Positions 50,166-58,286 of a stretch of 64,000 nucleotides of DNA are shown in pieces. Under the pieces are notes generated by a model. The model was not told the DNA's origin. It made no database searches and saw only the letters and a program-made list of their open reading frames with translations. Location: assembly GCA_947497895.1 (NCBI GenBank), contig CANMIL010000001.1, positions 496,001 through 560,000 of the forward strand, in the 5' to 3' direction. Origin of the DNA: an uncultured Tenacibaculum sp. Lineage in GTDB: Bacteria; Bacteroidota; Bacteroidia; Flavobacteriales; Flavobacteriaceae. How positions within the stretch are numbered: position 1 is the first letter of the stretch; every line of letters starts with the position of its first letter. Both the position numbers and the translations under genes were made by a program.

Positions 50166-51788
50166 ATGTTAACCAAACAAGAAAAATCTCACCTCAGAAA
50201 TCAATTATTCAGACATTTAGATGGAATTGTTACCTGTCCTTCAGCATTCGTGCTTTTCGATAAAGGAATTACCAAGTATCTTTTAGAAAATAAGAAAGTA
50301 ACTTTATATGAATTAGCTGAAAGATTCAAAGCGAATGATGGTTATTTAAATGTTGCTCTACGAACACTATGTTCGCAAGGATGGTTAGATCAAAATGTAG
50401 ATAATACAAAAAATATCGTCACTTATTCTTGTAATGAAAATTCCCAAATAGCTTTTCAATATTTCTCTATTTATAAAGAAGCTTTTGAATTACTTCAATA
50501 CTCCGAAAATTACAGTTCAAGAAAATTCGAGAAAGAACCTTTTTATAAATTAGAAAAACTATTTAAAAACTTCTCTAAGAGTTTTAATATTTCCGTTAAA
50601 GAAAATTCTAAAGAGAAAACTATTCTATCACAAGTACTTCATCATATTGAGGGTATTATTGTTGGACCAACCATTGTTTTGCTTGGTATGAGTGGTATGT
50701 TTCATAAATACTTTATGCAAACAAAATTTAAGGCCGAAGAGTTTCACAAAGACCCTGAAATTTTTGCGCGTTTGCTGGATATTCTCACTAAACTTGATTG
50801 GTTTACAAAAGAAAATGAATCTTATGAATTTACTGATAAAGGCTTATTTTTTGCGAAACGCGCCAGTGCCTACGGAGTTACGGTATCTTACATTCCTACC
50901 CTTCGAAAACTAGACACTTTAGTTTTTGGTAACCCAAGTATTTTTAGAACAGAAGGAAAAGGAAATCAAGAAATCCATGTAGATAGGGAAATGAATGTTT
51001 GGGGAAGTGGTGGTGCTCATGCCGCTTATTTTAAAGTTATCGATGAAATTATTATCAATTTATTTAACAGACCTATTAATGAGCAACCCAAAGGAATTTT
51101 AGATGTTGGTTGCGGAAACGGAGCCTTTCTAAAACACCTATTTAATTTGATTGAGAATAGAACCTCTAGAGGACAGCAATTAGAGGAACACCCACTTTTA
51201 TTGATTGGTGTAGACTATAACGAAGCCGCCTTAAAAATAACTCGAAAAAACCTAGTACAAGCTGATATTTGGGCAAAGGTAATTTGGGGCGATATTGGAA
51301 ATCCTCAATCACTATCGAATGATCTAGAAGAAAAATATGGTATTAATCTCTCCGATCTACTAAATGTACGAACCTTTTTAGATCATAATAGAATTTGGGA
51401 AGAACCGTCTGTTTCAGAAAATATGTCTTTGTCAGAATCTACTGGTGCCTATGCATACCGTGGAAAGCGACTCGATAATAATTTAGTCATAGAATCATTG
51501 AAACAACACTTTACTAAATGGAAACCCTATATTGATAAATTTGGGCTTTTGCTCATAGAACTTCACACTTCCGACCCTAAACTAGTATCTAAAAATCTTG
51601 GAAAAACCGCCGCTACAGCTTATGATGCCACGCATGGATATTCAGATCAATACATTATCGAATTAGATGAATATATGAAGGCCATGGAGTCAATCGGTCT
51701 GTTACCCGATGAAAAAGCTTTTAAAAAATTTCCAAATTCTGATTTAGCTACGGTTTCTATAAATTTATTTAAAACAAAGAATCCATAA
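50166..51788 (+). CDS. SAM-dependent methyltransferase with two winged-helix-like domains
   Basis: Protein of 540 residues. The N-terminus has two related winged-helix-like modules, residues about 5-100 (HLDGIVTCPSAFVLFDKGIT) and about 150-255 (HHIEGIIVGPTIVLLGMSGM, then FTDKGLFFAKRASAYGV), followed by a class I methyltransferase domain: GILDVGCGNGAFLKHL (about 312-327), LIGVDYNEAALKITRKN and VIWGDIGNP. The layout recalls O-methyltransferases and the MT2-type methyltransferase of the cyanobacterial ApRA module. It may modify a natural product or quinone. No biosynthetic cluster surrounds it. Confidence 0.85.
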   Translation: MLTKQEKSHLRNQLFRHLDGIVTCPSAFVLFDKGITKYLLENKKVTLYELAERFKANDGYLNVALRTLCSQGWLDQNVDNTKNIVTYSCNENSQIAFQYFSIYKEAFELLQYSENYSSRKFEKEPFYKLEKLFKNFSKSFNISVKENSKEKTILSQVLHHIEGIIVGPTIVLLGMSGMFHKYFMQTKFKAEEFHKDPEIFARLLDILTKLDWFTKENESYEFTDKGLFFAKRASAYGVTVSYIPTLRKLDTLVFGNPSIFRTEGKGNQEIHVDREMNVWGSGGAHAAYFKVIDEIIINLFNRPINEQPKGILDVGCGNGAFLKHLFNLIENRTSRGQQLEEHPLLLIGVDYNEAALKITRKNLVQADIWAKVIWGDIGNPQSLSNDLEEKYGINLSDLLNVRTFLDHNRIWEEPSVSENMSLSESTGAYAYRGKRLDNNLVIESLKQHFTKWKPYIDKFGLLLIELHTSDPKLVSKNLGKTAATAYDATHGYSDQYIIELDEYMKAMESIGLLPDEKAFKKFPNSDLATVSINLFKTKNP

Positions 51789-51823
51789 CAAGAATTATAA
51801 TTTTCCGATTATGGACTCTTTTT
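51778..51823 (+). terminator. Terminator of the methyltransferase gene
   Basis: TCCATAA/TTATGGA (51782-51788, 51809-51815) with a 20-base loop and a T run. The stop codon TAA is part of the stem. Confidence 0.6.
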
Positions 51824-51828
51824 TTATT

Positions 51829-52839
51829 TTAAAGATGCTTCTCAATAGAAACAGCCGTATCTATAATAGTTTCTTCAAAGGGAATTGGTTTCCATTTAAA
51901 AATTTCCATTGCAGGCGAAATATCAGCGCTTACCAACACATCAACAAACGGTAACATTCCTTTCATTTCACTATCAAAAAGACTCATAAATTTCACGAGT
52001 AAACTCGGTGCTCTTTTCGGACTTGCCTTCTTAAAACCATTATCTTTTAAAATTTTTGCAACTCCAACGAACGAATAAGGTTTTGCCGAAGAAACAATAA
52101 ATCTTCTTCCTTCCGATTTTGAATTCTCTAATGCAGCAACGTGAATTTTTGCAATATCTCGAACATCAGACATTACATAATTACTGTTCGGTAGCATTGG
52201 CATTTTTCCTGTAATTACCTTTTTTATAAGTTCCATGGAAGCTCCAGATAGATTTCCAGTGAGTGTTGGTCCGTAAATAGGTCCCGGATTTACAACTGTC
52301 AGTTGAATTTTATTCGGACCTGTTTGGTTATTATAAAAATCCCAAGCAGCCTTTTCAGCCATTGTTTTACTTTTAATATAAGCTGACACTTTATCATTTT
52401 TCGCATTAGTCCAACTACTTTCATGCAAATGATTAACTTTTTTATCTCCAGCCATGGCCACTGTAGAAGATGTTAGTACAACCTTTTTAATTCCTGTTTT
52501 CTGGGCAAACTTCAACGCCCTTAATGTTCCATCAACCGCAGGTTTTATTAGCTCATTCTCATCCTTTGGTTGGGCTATAACAAAAGGAGATGCCACATGC
52601 AATACATAATCACAATCTCTCATTGCTTGTTCCCACCCCGTATCACTCAATAAATCAAGTTTACAAAATTCAAGATTATCTTTTGCATCAATTACATCCG
52701 CCAGTCCTCTCCTAACTTCTTGTTCCTTTGATAAATTTCTTACTGATCCTTTTACTTTATATCCTTGCTTTAACAATTCAACAGCACAATGTTGCCCTAC
52801 AAACCCAGATATTCCTGTTAACAAAACCTTTTTTTTCAT
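51829..52839 (-). CDS. NAD(P)-dependent epimerase/reductase (extended SDR)
   Basis: Extended short-chain dehydrogenase of 336 residues, of the dihydroflavonol reductase/aldehyde reductase type. The cofactor motif is LLTGISGFVGQHC (about 5-17), and the active site is visible as SSTVAMAG with AYIKSKTMAEKAAWDF (Tyr and Lys of YxxxK). It is transcribed divergently from an HxlR regulator with two matching operators between them. This is the usual layout for reductases that are switched on by aldehydes, quinones or other electrophiles. The natural substrate is unknown. Confidence 0.9.
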   Translation of the reverse strand: MKKKVLLTGISGFVGQHCAVELLKQGYKVKGSVRNLSKEQEVRRGLADVIDAKDNLEFCKLDLLSDTGWEQAMRDCDYVLHVASPFVIAQPKDENELIKPAVDGTLRALKFAQKTGIKKVVLTSSTVAMAGDKKVNHLHESSWTNAKNDKVSAYIKSKTMAEKAAWDFYNNQTGPNKIQLTVVNPGPIYGPTLTGNLSGASMELIKKVITGKMPMLPNSNYVMSDVRDIAKIHVAALENSKSEGRRFIVSSAKPYSFVGVAKILKDNGFKKASPKRAPSLLVKFMSLFDSEMKGMLPFVDVLVSADISPAMEIFKWKPIPFEETIIDTAVSIEKHL

Positions 52840-52861
52840 GATATGATTTCCCTAATTATTA

Positions 52862-52882
52862 TTACTTTTGTTTTGCAAGTAA
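52862..52882. promoter_or_regulatory. Probable HxlR operator 1
   Basis: TTACTT-N9-AAGTAA inverted repeat in the gap between the reductase and hxlR genes. It overlaps a TACTTTTG -7 box (52863-52870) directed at the regulator gene, so binding would repress it. Confidence 0.65.
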
Positions 52883-52892
52883 AAATACATAA

Positions 52893-52913
52893 TTACTTTC
52901 ATTTTGCAAGTAA
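52893..52913. promoter_or_regulatory. Probable HxlR operator 2
   Basis: A second TTACTT-N9-AAGTAA. The two sites share 19 of 21 bases, and their centres are 31 bp apart, about three helical turns, so two dimers would sit on the same face of the DNA. Confidence 0.65.
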
Positions 52914-52929
52914 TAACAACTTTTTAATC

Positions 52930-53364
52930 ATGGATACTAAATTTCGATGCAATTGCCCCGTAACTTCTACTTTAGATATACTCGGTGATAAATGGATGCT
53001 TGTTATCATAAAACAAATTTTAATTGAGAATAAACACACATTTAAAGATTTTACAGAAAGTGAAGAAGCTATAGCCACCAATATATTATCAACAAAATTA
53101 AAGATGCTCGAAGAATTTGGAATTATAAAAAAAAACAAACTCCCTCACAATAAAAAGACGAATCTATACCTATTAACTGATAAGGGGCTAGCCCTGATTC
53201 CATTGATTGTTGAACTAGCTGCTTGGGGTGATAGTAATTTAAGAGAACTCAATCCAACAATTATCAATAATGAAGCGATGGAAATTTTAAGAACCGATAA
53301 AACTGCTTTCGCTAACCTGCTTGAAGAAAGATATCGAAAAAAAGTAGCTTCCTTGAACTTATAA
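52930..53364 (+). CDS. HxlR family transcriptional regulator
   Basis: Winged-helix regulator of 144 residues from ATG 52930; the longer frame from 52843 would run through both operators. Typical features are CPVTSTLDILGDKWMLVIIKQIL (about 9-31) with an N-terminal Cys (C7 and C9), which in relatives such as YodB or HypR senses electrophiles or disulfide stress, and LEEFGIIKKNKLP (about 60-72). It is divergent from a reductase gene and 15 bases before a Crp/Fnr-like gene, which may be co-transcribed. Confidence 0.9.
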   Translation: MDTKFRCNCPVTSTLDILGDKWMLVIIKQILIENKHTFKDFTESEEAIATNILSTKLKMLEEFGIIKKNKLPHNKKTNLYLLTDKGLALIPLIVELAAWGDSNLRELNPTIINNEAMEILRTDKTAFANLLEERYRKKVASLNL

Positions 53365-53379
53365 GATATATTATATCCT

Positions 53380-53943
53380 ATGAAAAATAAACTTCAATCT
53401 ATTATTAGCCATTTTGTACCGTTAATGCTCGATGATATCGACTTATTAGTAAATACTTGGACGGTTAAAGAGTTGAAGCGCAACGAAAACTTTATAAACT
53501 CAGGGCAAAAAAATAATTTGGTAGGTTTTTTAAACAAAGGCTTATTGAGAAGCTACTATCATGATGACAAAGGAAATGAACTAACTACCGCTTTCATTGA
53601 ACAAAACTCTTTTTTTTCAGAATTAAAGAGCTACCAAACGAAAAAAACTAGTGAAAGAACTATTGAAGCACTTGAACCTTCAGAAATATTTGTTTTAAAC
53701 ACAACCAATATTCTCGAATTAAGAAAGAGAATATCGAATTGGGAATTATTTGAAATTAAGTATTTTGAAAAAATTCTGAGAGACAAAATAAGTTTTCAGA
53801 GGGAATTAACTCAAAGTTCTAAAAAAGAAGCGCTAGAATTATTCATGAAAGAATATCCTCAATCTGCAAAATTTGCTCCAAGACAGTATATTGCTTCCTT
53901 TTTAGGAATGACTCCATATACACTTAGCAGAATAAAATTATAA
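53380..53943 (+). CDS. Crp/Fnr-like transcriptional regulator
   Basis: Regulator of 187 residues with a cyclic-nucleotide-type domain (about 10-115: NFINSGQKNNLVGFLNKGLL, then SFFSELKSYQT) and a short C-terminal helix-turn-helix (APRQYIASFLGMTPYTLSRIKL, about 165-187). This is the common Bacteroidota form that ends at the recognition helix. It has no Cys. It lies 15 bases after hxlR, probably in the same transcript. It is only distantly like the regulator at 16015, and no TGA-N6-TCA palindrome is seen beside it. Confidence 0.85.
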   Translation: MKNKLQSIISHFVPLMLDDIDLLVNTWTVKELKRNENFINSGQKNNLVGFLNKGLLRSYYHDDKGNELTTAFIEQNSFFSELKSYQTKKTSERTIEALEPSEIFVLNTTNILELRKRISNWELFEIKYFEKILRDKISFQRELTQSSKKEALELFMKEYPQSAKFAPRQYIASFLGMTPYTLSRIKL

Positions 53944-54023
53944 TTTTCAATTTCTTGCTTTTTAGCAAGAGCTACACCAATACCTAAATCTAATTTCGCA
54001 TAATATTTAAAAATTAATCAATT

Positions 54024-54611
54024 ATGCTAAAATTTAGAATAAGTATCGCATTGTTAATCTATACTTTGACAATTATATCATGCTCTGATAGTAATGAAGA
54101 AGTGCCGTGCATCGTGGATACTACAATCGATTTTCCTACATCGAACATAACTCAAATCGAATCAAATAAACACAAAGTTTATACAGATATCGTTATTAAT
54201 CGATCCGCTGAGGTCGTTTGGAATACATTAACCGATTTTGAGAACATGCCCAATTGGAGTAGTTCGTTTCAAGGTCTTTCTGGTGAAATAGCTAATAATA
54301 GTGAAGTTACTGTGACCTATATTTTACCAAATCCAACAACAGGTCAACCTACAGAAAGTCAATTCATCCGCACTCTTTCGTACGTAGAAGGACAACAATT
54401 TGGATGGTCCGCCGAGAGTACCACTTTTCCGGGTATTGTTGACAACCATATTTTTAAAGTTGAAGCTATTTCAGAATGTCAATCAAAATTTATTCAAACG
54501 GATGAATTCCATGGAACGAATAGTTTCTTCACCACTAATGACTTAGCCAATGCATCACTCCCGCTTTATAATCAATTCAATATTGAGCTTAAAAATGAAG
54601 TAGAAAAGTAA
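54024..54611 (+). CDS. SRPBCC-domain lipoprotein
   Basis: Lipoprotein of 195 residues with lipobox TIISCSDSN (Cys about 20). The body (about 50-190) is a START/Bet v 1-like (SRPBCC) domain: YTDIVINRSAEVVWNTLTDFENMPNWSSSF is its first part by position 51-80, and DNHIFKVEAISECQSKF follows. These domains bind hydrophobic ligands in a deep cavity. Most are cytoplasmic; a lipid-anchored one is less common. It lies 80 bases after the Crp/Fnr-like gene and may belong to the same stress-response group. Confidence 0.82.
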   Translation: MLKFRISIALLIYTLTIISCSDSNEEVPCIVDTTIDFPTSNITQIESNKHKVYTDIVINRSAEVVWNTLTDFENMPNWSSSFQGLSGEIANNSEVTVTYILPNPTTGQPTESQFIRTLSYVEGQQFGWSAESTTFPGIVDNHIFKVEAISECQSKFIQTDEFHGTNSFFTTNDLANASLPLYNQFNIELKNEVEK

Positions 54612-54686
54612 TAAGATCATAAAAATGTTTTAATTGTATACTTTCCAATCCCTTATTTACCATCCTTAATTATTTAATTTCAATAA

Positions 54687-54723
54687 TAAAAAATCCCATG
54701 CCTGATTAATACAAGCATGGGAT
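54687..54723 (-). terminator. Terminator of the PIG-L deacetylase gene
   Basis: ATCCCATGC/GCATGGGAT (54693-54701, 54715-54723), with a T run on the minus strand from the A run at 54688-54693. Confidence 0.8.
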
Positions 54724-54743
54724 ATTATTTTATTTAATGAGTC

Positions 54744-57224
54744 TTATAAAGACAATAAATTTGTAAATAACTTATAAGCTCCAGAAACTCCTGCGGGAAG
54801 TTCTCTAAAGAAACTCACTCCAGTATACACATAATTTCCTTTACCATATTTAGCAATTAAAAGACTTCCTTTCTTTGGCGACTCTCCTTTATCATTCATT
54901 GATAAAATTGGCACATATTCCTTACTCCAAGAATTCGGGAAATACAATCCACGTTCCTGAACCCACCCTTCAAAATCTTGATCTGTTATTTTATTTGGAT
55001 ATTGTAAAGCTCTATGATCTTTTGCTAACATTGTTACTTTCGCATATTCGTCAGTAACTCTATCTCTAGATAGCTTCAATTCAAATGGAGCCTTTACATC
55101 TACACGACGATTTGTATTGTATTGAACGATCATGTTTCCTCCATTTTTAACATACTCCAACAAGTACTTTTGTTTAAACTGAAGTTCCTTTTTGGTATTA
55201 TATGCTCTAATTCCAACAACAACTGCATCGAACTTAGAAAGTATTTTGTCATTTATTTCACTAGGAGTAATTTCGGTTACCTTATAACCAATTTGCTTTA
55301 AACTTTCTGGAACGGCATCTCCTGAACCTTGGATATATCCTATATGAGAACCTTCCTTTTTAATATTTAAACGAACTACTTTTGCTCTTGATGGAAGTAA
55401 AACAGTTTGTTTTGGTATGTGATCATAATTTATTTCTACCAATTCCTTATCATACGTTTTTTCATTTACTACAGCTATTGCATTAATATAACCTTCTGAT
55501 TCATTTGATGTAGGGGTAACCATAAAATCAGCCATTCGAACATCTCCCTTTTGTTCTATTGAAAAAGAAATTTCTGCTGGACTCACCTTCCATCCCTTTG
55601 GAGCTTTAATTTTTACAATTCCGTTTGAATTATCAGCTCCTGCCTTTACTTCAACACTGACTTTTTGCGCGTCTCCTTTTGAGAAAATCAATACTTTATC
55701 GGTTAGTTTAGTTGATACCTGAGGTACGATTTCAAAAGGCTCATAAATTTCTCCTTTGTCTCTCTGAGAATATCTGTAAACAATAGGCTTCACAAACGAA
55801 ATATTTTCTCCATTAATTGTAAGATTATATTTGATGTTGAAAGGTCTTTTACTCTCAGGATTTCCAATTTCGGTTTGATCTGCCACTTTATACATTCCTA
55901 ATCCCCAAGGTTGATCTAGCCAATAAGGGGCAGAATATTTCATATTTCCGATATTTAGATTTTCCGAAAAATTCTCTTTTTTATTTGAGTTCAATTTCAA
56001 ATTTTTCAATAGAAGCCTTTCTTGAGGTTGAACTTCCATAGATACCAACTCTATTGGAGTATTACTTCTATTTAGAGCTTCAAAATTCACTTTTACCGTA
56101 CTATTTGGTGTAGCACTTGAACTTGATGCAGAAGCTTCTAAATACAAACCTGCACAAGCTTTTATAATGGCTTTAAGTTCTTTTGACTTTATTCCTTTCC
56201 AATGCTCATCTTTTAACCCTTGAACCAATTTGTAAGCCTTCATTAGTTCTGGTAAATGTTTTGATGGGTTTATAAAATCAAATTCCTTTTCAACTTTGTT
56301 TAAAATATCTCCAATTTCTTTACCTCCTTTTACACGACTCCAAGTAGTATTAATTCCTGAAAAAATATCTTCTTTACTTGCAGGGAAATCACCTTTTAAA
56401 AACTCTACATACTCTTCTTGACTACCTCTAGTTGTCAATCGTCCAAATCCTTGGCATAAGTGTTGACTACTTGCCATTGAAGCTAATTCGTTATTTGACA
56501 ACCCTTTCAATGGATAATAAGTTCCAATATCGAACTTCAACATTTTCGACTTATCTGCTTTAGCGAAATTATCACGACTTCCATAAAACCACCATGAAGT
56601 ATTAAAAAACAACCTGTTTGGCTGCCAAGTCTTGGTATAATTCAATTGATCAGAATATTTCGATGGATCATTTGCTAGATCAAATGCTTCTACACTTAAC
56701 ATCGCTGAAGTTGTATGATGTCCATGTGTTGTTCCTGGTGTTCTATGATCGAACCTATTTATAATTACGTCAGGTTTAAACGTCCTAATAGTCCAAACAA
56801 CGTCTGCTAATACTTTATCCTTATCCCATATTTCTAAGGTTTCATCCGGGTGTTTTGAATAACCAAAGTCATTGGCTCTTGAAAAAAGTTGTTCTCCTCC
56901 ATCTACATTTCTTGCCGCAAGAAGTTCTTGAGTTCTAATTACACCTAACAATTCTCTTATTTCAGGTCCAATTAAATTTTGTCCTCCATCTCCTCTAGTT
57001 AAAGATAAATATCCTGTTCTTGCTTTATCATGGTTTGCCAAGTAGGCTATTAAACGAGTATTTTCATCATCAGGATGGGCAGCTATGTACAAAGCCGATC
57101 CTAAAAAATTTAGCTTTTGAATTTTTTCATAAATCTGGTTTGAAGTTAGTTTTTGTTGTTTTTGGGCTATTATTGATGAAGTCATCAATAAAAATGAAAG
57201 AAAAATGGTTACTTTTTTGTTCAT
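54744..57224 (-). CDS. PIG-L family deacetylase with C-terminal ThuA-like region
   Basis: Exported zinc deacetylase of 826 residues. The start is placed at ATG 57224, which gives a clean signal peptide (MNKKVTIFLSFLLMTSSIIA); the ATG at 57248 lies inside a -7 box. The PIG-L domain (about 40-300) carries the zinc motif AAHPDDEN (H50, D52, D53) and THGHHTTSAM. A beta-sandwich region follows (about 370-600), and the end (about 620-826) resembles ThuA/amidotransferase folds (DAVVVGIRAYNT, then GGNMIVQYNTNR). It probably removes N-acetyl groups from amino sugars outside the cytoplasm. Confidence 0.88.
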   Translation of the reverse strand: MNKKVTIFLSFLLMTSSIIAQKQQKLTSNQIYEKIQKLNFLGSALYIAAHPDDENTRLIAYLANHDKARTGYLSLTRGDGGQNLIGPEIRELLGVIRTQELLAARNVDGGEQLFSRANDFGYSKHPDETLEIWDKDKVLADVVWTIRTFKPDVIINRFDHRTPGTTHGHHTTSAMLSVEAFDLANDPSKYSDQLNYTKTWQPNRLFFNTSWWFYGSRDNFAKADKSKMLKFDIGTYYPLKGLSNNELASMASSQHLCQGFGRLTTRGSQEEYVEFLKGDFPASKEDIFSGINTTWSRVKGGKEIGDILNKVEKEFDFINPSKHLPELMKAYKLVQGLKDEHWKGIKSKELKAIIKACAGLYLEASASSSSATPNSTVKVNFEALNRSNTPIELVSMEVQPQERLLLKNLKLNSNKKENFSENLNIGNMKYSAPYWLDQPWGLGMYKVADQTEIGNPESKRPFNIKYNLTINGENISFVKPIVYRYSQRDKGEIYEPFEIVPQVSTKLTDKVLIFSKGDAQKVSVEVKAGADNSNGIVKIKAPKGWKVSPAEISFSIEQKGDVRMADFMVTPTSNESEGYINAIAVVNEKTYDKELVEINYDHIPKQTVLLPSRAKVVRLNIKKEGSHIGYIQGSGDAVPESLKQIGYKVTEITPSEINDKILSKFDAVVVGIRAYNTKKELQFKQKYLLEYVKNGGNMIVQYNTNRRVDVKAPFELKLSRDRVTDEYAKVTMLAKDHRALQYPNKITDQDFEGWVQERGLYFPNSWSKEYVPILSMNDKGESPKKGSLLIAKYGKGNYVYTGVSFFRELPAGVSGAYKLFTNLLSL

Positions 57225-57245
57225 TTTTAAGGTTTTGATTGCTAA

Positions 57246-57253
57246 CAAAAATA
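57246..57253 (-). promoter_or_regulatory. -7 box of the PIG-L deacetylase gene
   Basis: The minus strand reads TATTTTTG, 22 bases before ATG 57224. TTTG at 57281-57278 with a 24-base spacer may be the -33 part. Confidence 0.5.
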
Positions 57254-57359
57254 AGTTTTTTGTTTCGGCATTCCATCAAATTAACAAAACGCTAACATTT
57301 AAATTATAGAAAAAGTAAATTTTCATGGATCCCTTTTTAAATTAGTTAAATGAAACAAT

Positions 57360-57388
57360 AAAAAAACTCCTTGTTTAAAACAAGGAGT
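57360..57388 (-). terminator. Terminator of the TonB-domain gene
   Basis: A perfect ACTCCTTGTTT/AAACAAGGAGT stem (57366-57376, 57378-57388) with a minus-strand T run at 57365-57361. Confidence 0.8.
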
Positions 57389-57438
57389 CATCATGTACTT
57401 ATTTAGGGAAAAGATTTATTTACATTGTAAATATCTTA

Positions 57439-58119
57439 TTAGTTTATTTTAAATTCCATTGGAAAACTATACGTTACGTTCACGTCTTTTCCGTTATGCT
57501 TACCTGGAACAAATTTCGGTAATAATGAAACTATTCGAACAGCTTCTTTTTTCAAAATATCAGTATTCTGAGGTGCTATTGTTTTTAATTCAGTAACATT
57601 TCCTTCAGTATTGATTACAAAACTTACTAAAACAATACCTTCTGTTTTGTTTTCTAAAGCTTCTTCTGGATAACTGAAATTGGCGTTAATATGTTGTTGA
57701 ATTGCGTAATTAAAACATAATTCTCCATCCATATTTTCATCGTTACAAGTTGAAAAAGCAGGTAAAACATCAACTTCTGAAAATGAAACTACTGCTGTTT
57801 CTTTAGTCTTTGTATTAACAACATTACTAATATTCTTTTTAATATTGGCTAATTCCAAGTTTTCTACTGGCTTTTCACTTTCAATAATATTTGCGACGAA
57901 ATCGGCACTTCTTGAACGCTTTCTTCTTTTTAAATATCTTGTTCTTAAATGAAGTTCTTTCGTTGTTTCTGTCTCATTGATACTTTCCTTTTCAACTTCA
58001 CATTTGCTTAATGAAATCGAATTAGGATCGTTAATTTCTTCTTCTGGTGATGTACAGTGCTCTTGAGCAACCATATGCTGAGCAAATAAAAGGGCGATTA
58101 AAATTGTTAGTTTTCTCAT
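57439..58119 (-). CDS. TonB C-terminal domain protein
   Basis: Exported protein of 226 residues with a signal peptide (about 1-18, ending HMVAQEHC) and a TonB C-terminal domain at about 140-226: INANFSYPEEALENKTEGIV, then VSFVINTEGNVTELKTI and PKFVPGKHNGKDVNVTYSFP. It has a cleavable signal instead of the TonB membrane anchor, and no proline-rich spacer. So it is unlikely to transduce energy by itself; it may bind receptors or peptidoglycan, as assumed for many such Flavobacteriia proteins. A stretch of Lys/Arg (LRTRYLKRRKRSRS) near 58-71 is unusual for a secreted protein. Confidence 0.82.
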   Translation of the reverse strand: MRKLTILIALLFAQHMVAQEHCTSPEEEINDPNSISLSKCEVEKESINETETTKELHLRTRYLKRRKRSRSADFVANIIESEKPVENLELANIKKNISNVVNTKTKETAVVSFSEVDVLPAFSTCNDENMDGELCFNYAIQQHINANFSYPEEALENKTEGIVLVSFVINTEGNVTELKTIAPQNTDILKKEAVRIVSLLPKFVPGKHNGKDVNVTYSFPMEFKIN

Positions 58120-58286
58120 GATAAAATGTTCTAATTCTTCAACTTAATTTTATCTTAATAATTTCAAAGAGGGTTTCTACTATTATGACGCACTTTTTCT
58201 AAATAAGTCACATTCAAAACATTAAATCATCAAAAACTATGTAACAAACTGTAAATTAAATCAAGTTTTATAGGACAAAGAAGACC

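Noticed and set aside
52843-52929. Longer HxlR protein starting at 52843
   Set aside because: The extra 29 residues would be encoded by the operators and the -7 box; HxlR proteins start near MDTKFRCNCPV.
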